Shown: in pieces, positions 58,201-64,000 of the stretch | How positions within the stretch are numbered: the first letter of the stretch is position 1 | Layout of the letters: every line of letters starts with the position of its first letter | Assembly (NCBI GenBank): GCA_950097015.1 | Contig: CATNEN010000001.1 | Coordinates: forward strand, 21,505,501 to 21,569,500 | DNA length: 64,000 bases | Source: Macrostomum hystrix | Taxonomy: Eukaryota > Platyhelminthes > Macrostomidae | Direction of reading: 5' to 3' | Notes under the pieces: model-generated | What the model was told of the DNA's origin: nothing | The model's database searches: none | Seen by the model: the letters and a program-made list of their open reading frames with translations, nothing else | Made by a program: the position numbers and the translations under genes

Positions 58201-61200
58201 CTGTAGATTATTATCTATCCTTAATCTGAGGATCTGTAGATTATTATCTATCCTTAATCTGAGGATCTGTAGATTATTATCTATCCTTAATCTGAGGATC
58301 TGTAGATTATTATCTATCCTTAACCTGAGGATCTGCAGATTATTATCTATCCTTAATCTGAGGATCTGTAGATTATTATCTATCCTTAACATGAGGATCT
58401 GCAGATTATTATCTATCCTTAACCTGAGGATCTGTAGATTATTATCTATCCTTAATCTGAGGATCTGTAGATTATTATCTATCCTTAACCTGAGGATCTG
58501 TAGATTATTATCTAACCTCTACAGAGGATCTGCAGATTATTATCTATCCTTAACCTGAGGATCTGTAGATTATTATCTATCCTTAATCTGAGGATCTGTA
58601 GATTATTATCTATCCTTAATCTGAGGATCTGTAGATTATTATCTAACCTCTACAGAGGATCTGTAGATTATTATCTATCCTTAATCTGAGGATCTGCAGA
58701 TTATTATGTATCCTTAATCTGAGGATCTGTAGATTATTATCTATCCTTAACCTGAGGATCTGTAGATTATTATCTATCCTTAATCTGAGGATCTGTAGAT
58801 TATTATCTAACCTCTACAGAGGATCTGCAGATTATTATCTATCCTTAATCTGAGGATCTGTAGATTATTATCTAACCTCTACAGAGGATCTGCAGATTAT
58901 TATCTATCATTAACCTGAGGATCTGTAGATTATTATCTATCCTTAATCTGAGGATCTGCAGATTATTATGTATCCTTAACCTGAGGATCTGCGGATTATT
59001 ATCTATCCTTAATCTGAGGATCTGCAGATTATTATCTATCCTTAACCTGAGGATCTGTAGATTATTATCTATCCTTAACCTGAGGATCTGCGGATTATTA
59101 TCTATCCTTAATCTGAGGATCTGTAGATTATTATCTATCCTCTACAGAGGATCCGTAGATTATTATCTATCCTTAACCTGAGGATCTGTAGATTATTATC
59201 TATCCTTAACCTGAGGATCTGTAGATTATTATCTATCCTTAACCTGAGGATCTGTAGATTATTATCTATCCTTAACCTGAGGATCTGTAGATTATTATCT
59301 ATCCTTAACCTGAGGATCTGTAGATTATTATCTATCCTTAACCTGAGGATCTGTAGATTATTATCTATCCTTAACCTGAGGATCTGTAGATTATTATCTA
59401 TCCTTAACCTGAGGATCTGTAGATTATTATCTATCCTTAAGATGAGGATCTGCAGATTATTATCTATCCTTAACCTGAGGATCTGTAGATTATTATCTAA
59501 CCTTAACCTGAGGATCTGTAGATTATTATCTAACCTTTATCTGAGGATCTGCAGATTATTATACATTTATAACATGAGGATCTGCAGATTATTATCTATC
59601 CTTAACCTGAGGATCTGTAGATTATTATCTATCCTTAAGATGAGGATCTGCAGATTATTATCTATCCTTAACCTGAGGATCTGTAGATTATTATCTATCC
59701 TTAACCTGAGGATCTGTAGATTATTATCTATCCTTAACCTGAGGATCTGTAGATTATTATCTATCCTTAACCTGAGGATCTGTAGATTATTATCTATCCT
59801 TAACCTGAGGATCTGTAGATTATTATCTATCCTTAACCTGAGGATCTGTAGATTATTATCTATCCTTAACCTGAGGATCTGTAGATTATTATCTAACCTT
59901 AACCTGAGGATCTGTAGATTATTATCTAACCTTTATCTGAGGATCTGCAGATTATTATACATTTATAACATGAGGATCTGTAGATTATTATCTATCCTTT
60001 ATCTGAGGATCTGTAGATTATTATCTATCCTTAACCTGAGGATCTGTAGATTATTATCTATCCTTTATCTGAGGATCTGTAGATTATTATCTATCCTTTA
60101 TCTGAGGATCTGTAGATTATTATCTATCCTTAATCTGAGGATCTGTAGATTATTATCTAACCTCTACAGAGGATCTGTAGATTATTATCTATCCTTAATC
60201 TGAGGATCTGCAGATTATTATGTATCCTTAATCTGAGGATCTGTAGATTATTATCTATCCTTAACCTGAGGATCTGTAGATTATTATCTATCCTTAATCT
60301 GAGGATCTGTAGATTATTATCTAACCTCTACAGAGGATCTGCAGATTATTATCTATCCTTAATCTGAGGATCTGTAGATTATTATCTAACCTCTACAGAG
60401 GATCTGCAGATTATTATCTATCATTAACCTGAGGATCTGTAGATTATTATCTATCCTTAATCTGAGGATCTGCAGATTATTATGTATCCTTAACCTGAGG
60501 ATCTGCGGATTATTATCTATCCTTAATCTGAGGATCTGCAGATTATTATCTATCCTTAACCTGAGGATCTGTAGATTATTATCTATCCTTAACCTGAGGA
60601 TCTGCGGATTATTATCTATCCTTAATCTGAGGATCTGTAGATTATTATCTATCCTCTACAGAGGATCCGTAGATTATTATCTATCCTTAACCTGAGGATC
60701 TGTAGATTATTATCTATCCTTAACCTGAGGATCTGTAGATTATTATCTATCCTTAACCTGAGGATCTGTAGATTATTATCTATCCTTAACCTGAGGATCT
60801 GTAGATTATTATCTATCCTTAACCTGAGGATCTGTAGATTATTATCTATCCTTAACCTGAGGATCTGTAGATTATTATCTATCCTTAACCTGAGGATCTG
60901 TAGATTATTATCTATCCTTAACCTGAGGATCTGTAGATTATTATCTATCCTTAAGATGAGGATCTGCAGATTATTATCTATCCTTAACCTGAGGATCTGT
61001 AGATTATTATCTAACCTTAACCTGAGGATCTGTAGATTATTATCTAACCTTTATCTGAGGATCTGCAGATTATTATAGATTTATAACATGAGGATCTGTA
61101 GATTATTATCTATCCTTAACCTGAGGATCTGTAGATTATTATCTATCATTAACCTGAGGATCTGTAGATTATTATCTATCCTTAACCTGAGGATCTGCAG

Positions 61201-64000
61201 ATTATTATCTATCCTTAACCTGAGGATCTGTAGATTATTATCTAACCTTTATCTGAGGATCTGCAGATTATTATAGATTTATAACATGAGGATCTGTAGA
61301 TTATTATCTATCCTTAACCTGAGGATCTGTAGATTATTATCTATCCTTAACCTGAGGATCTGTAGATTATTATCTATCCTTAACCTGAGGATCTGTAGAT
61401 TATTATCTATCCTTAACCTGAGGATCTGTAGATTATTATCTATCCTTAACCTGAGGATCTGTAGATTATTATCTATCCTTAACCTGAGGATCTGTAGATT
61501 ATTATCTATCCTTAACCTGAGGATCTGTAGATTATTATCTATCCTTAACCTGAGGATCTGTAGATTATTATCTATCCTTAAGATGAGGATCTGCAGATTA
61601 TTATCTATCCTTAACCTGAGGATCTGTAGATTATTATCTATCCTTAACCTGAGGATCTGTAGATTATTATCTATCCTTAACCTGAGGATCTGTAGATTAT
61701 TATCTATCCTTAACCTGAGGATCTGTAGATTATTATCTATCCTTAACCTGAGGATCTGTAGATTATTATCTATCCTTAACCTGAGGATCTGTAGATTATT
61801 ATCTATCCTTAACCTGAGGATCTGTAGATTATTATCTAACCTTAACCTGAGGATCTGTAGATTATTATCTAACCTTTATCTGAGGATCTGCAGATTATTA
61901 TACATTTATAACATGAGGATCTGTAGATTATTATCTATCCTTTATCTGAGGATCTGTAGATTATTATCTATCCTTAACCTGAGGATCTGTAGATTATTAT
62001 CTATCCTTTATCTGAGGATCTGTAGATTATTATCTATCCTTTATCTGAGGATCTGCAGATTATTATACATTTATAACATGAGGATCTGTAGATTATTATC
62101 TATCCTTTATCTGAGGATCTGCAGATTATTATCTATCCTTAACCTGAGGATCTGTAGATTATTATCTATCCTTAACCTGAGGATCTGTAGATTATTATCT
62201 ATCCTTAACCTGAGGATCTGTAGATTATTATCTATCCTTAACCTGAGGATCTGTAGATTATTATCTATCCTTTATCTGAGGATCTGCAGATTATTATGTA
62301 TCCTTACCTGAGGATCTGTAGATTATTATCTAACCTTAACATGAGGATCTGTAGATTATTATCTATCCTTTATCTGAGGATCTGCAGATTATTATCTATC
62401 CTTACCTGAGGATCTGTAGATTATTATCTATCCTTTATCTGAGGATCTGTAGATTATTATCTATCCTTTATCTGAGGATCTGCAGATTATTATCTATCCT
62501 TAACCTGAGGATCTGTAGATTATTATCTATCCTTAACCTGAGGATCTGTAGATTATTATCTATCATTAACCTGAGGATCTGTAGATTATTATCTATCCTT
62601 AACCTGAGGATCTGTAGATTATTATCTATCATTAACCTGAGGATCTGCAGATTATTATCTATCCTTAACCTGAGGATCTGTAGATTATTATCTATCATTA
62701 ACCTGAGGATCTGCAGATTATTATCTATCCTTAATCTGAGGATCTGTAGATTATTATCTAACCTCTACAGAGGATCCGTAGATTATTATCTATCCTTAAT
62801 CTGAGGATCTGTAGATTATTATCTATCCTTAATCTGAGGATCTGTAGATTATTATCTATCCTTAACCTGAGGATCTGTAGATTATTATCTATCCTTAACC
62901 TGAGGATCTGTAGATTATTATCTATCCTTAATCTGAGGATCTGTAGATTATTATCTATCCTTAACCTGAGGATCTGTAGATTATTATCTATCCTTAACCT
63001 GAGGATCTGTAGATTATTATCTATCCTTAACCTGAGGATCTGTAGATTATTATCTATCCTTAATCTGAGGATCTGTAGATTATTATCTATCCTTAACCTG
63101 AGGATCCGTAGATTATTATCTATCCTTAATCTGAGGATCTGTAGATTATTATCTATCCTTAATCTGAGGATCTGTAGATTATTATCTATCCTTAAGATGA
63201 GGATCTGCAGATTATTATCTATCCTTAATCTGAGGATCTGCAGATAACTATATATTTATAGCATGAGGATCTGTAGATTATTATCTATCATTAACCTGAG
63301 GATCTGTAGATTTTTATCTATCATTAACCTGAGGATCTGTAGATTATTATCTATCCTTAACCTGAGGATCTGTAGATTATTATCTATCCTTTATCTGAGG
63401 ATCTGCAGATTATTATACATTTATAACATGAGGATCTGTAGATTATTATCTATCATTAACCTGAGGATCTGTAGATTATTATCTATCCTTAACCTGAGGA
63501 TCTGTAGATTATTATCTATCCTTAACCTGAGGATCTGTAGATTATTATCTATCCTTAACCTGAGGATCTGTAGATTATTATCTATCCTTAACCTGAGGAT
63601 CTGTAGATTATTATCTATCCTTAATCTGAGGATCTGTAGATTATTATCTATCCTTTATCTGAGGATCTGCAGATTATTATACATTTATAACATGAGGATC
63701 TGTAGATTATTATCTATCCTTAACCTGAGGATCTGTAGATTATTATCTATCCTTAACCTGAGGATCTGTAGATTATTATCTATCCTTAACCTGAGGATCT
63801 GTAGATTATTATCTATCCTTAACCTGAGGATCTGTAGATTATTATCTATCCTTTATCTGAGGATCTGCAGATTATTATACATTTATAACATGAGGATCTG
63901 TAGATTATTATCTATCCTTTATCTGAGGATCTGTAGATTATTATCTATCCTTTATCTGAGGATCTGTAGATTATTATCTATCCTTTATCTGAGGATCTGT
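52205..64000. repeat. 33-bp satellite (over 11.8 kb, about 355 units) in a STIM intron, continues past the window
   Basis: Units of 33 bp: GATTATTATCTATCCTTAAC joined to CTGAGGATCTGTA, with state variants (TTTATC, TTAATC, TTAACA, TTAAGA, CATTAACC) and two special units: a short one with CCTCTACAGAGG, and one with TACATTTATAACATGAGG. A higher-order repeat of 1514 bp is visible: the markers TGTATCC (58707 and 60221), GCGGATTATT (58991 and 60505) and GATCCGTAG (59150 and 60664) recur at that spacing. The left edge is about 60 bp from the STIM acceptor. Open frames of up to 913 codons in it are by-products of the 11-codon period. Confidence 0.97.

Overview
This is nuclear DNA of an invertebrate animal, not a microbial or organellar sequence. 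It holds spliced genes with GT/AG introns, clear homologues of metazoan-only genes (innexin, STIM, tubby, calcyphosin-2, an ETS factor), tRNA-derived SINEs and enormous tandem repeats. An innexin with the YYQW signature, AG acceptors very close to start codons (compatible with spliced-leader trans-splicing), compact GC-rich exons and extreme satellite content fit a lophotrochozoan, most likely a free-living flatworm of the Macrostomum kind. The species assignment is inference.

I reconstructed nine genes by hand from splice sites, matching codon phase and protein homology: tropomyosin-like (-, 1016-3342); MFI/C11orf65-like IQ protein (-, 6029-8085); Tctex1/DYNLT light chain (+, 10048-10710, with a 5' leader exon ending at 9011); calcyphosin-2 CAPS2 (-, 15472-22634, eight exons); tubby (+, 26227-36618, six exon positions with one tandemly duplicated); an unidentified coiled-coil protein (+, 38021-42253); innexin (-, 42953-45549); a divergent ETS-domain factor (+, 46860-48226); and the C-terminal half of STIM (-, 48967-52144). 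The STIM N-terminal exons must lie beyond the right edge. In every case the exon phases close exactly across all junctions. Several of these genes have links to cilia, cytoskeleton or Ca2+ signalling (MFI, Tctex1, CAPS2, tubby, STIM), but nothing in the sequence shows that they are co-regulated.

The dominant feature is tandem repetition. Almost every long intron and several intergenic gaps are filled by a different minisatellite (units of roughly 12, 15, 16, 17, 20, 21, 23, 24, 28, 33, 34, 36, 45 and 51 bp), often stopping 10-70 bp short of the splice sites. The largest is a 33-bp satellite that occupies 52.2 kb to the window end (over 11.8 kb) inside a STIM intron. Some arrays have higher-order periods (84, 1098 and 1514 bp). 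Three arrays at different loci share the 13-mer ACCTGTTAGACAG, and one 16-bp motif occurs both in a CAPS2 intron and, inverted on the + strand, in a STIM intron. Most very long open frames in the window are artefacts of repeat units whose length is divisible by three.

The points most worth checking are the system of intron-filling arrays and its shared cores, splice-site-like and transcription-factor-site-like motifs fixed in the units, an inverted duplication in STIM that flanks the two SOAR-type exons and covers a 5' splice site, the tandem exon duplication in tubby, and a small hAT-like MITE.
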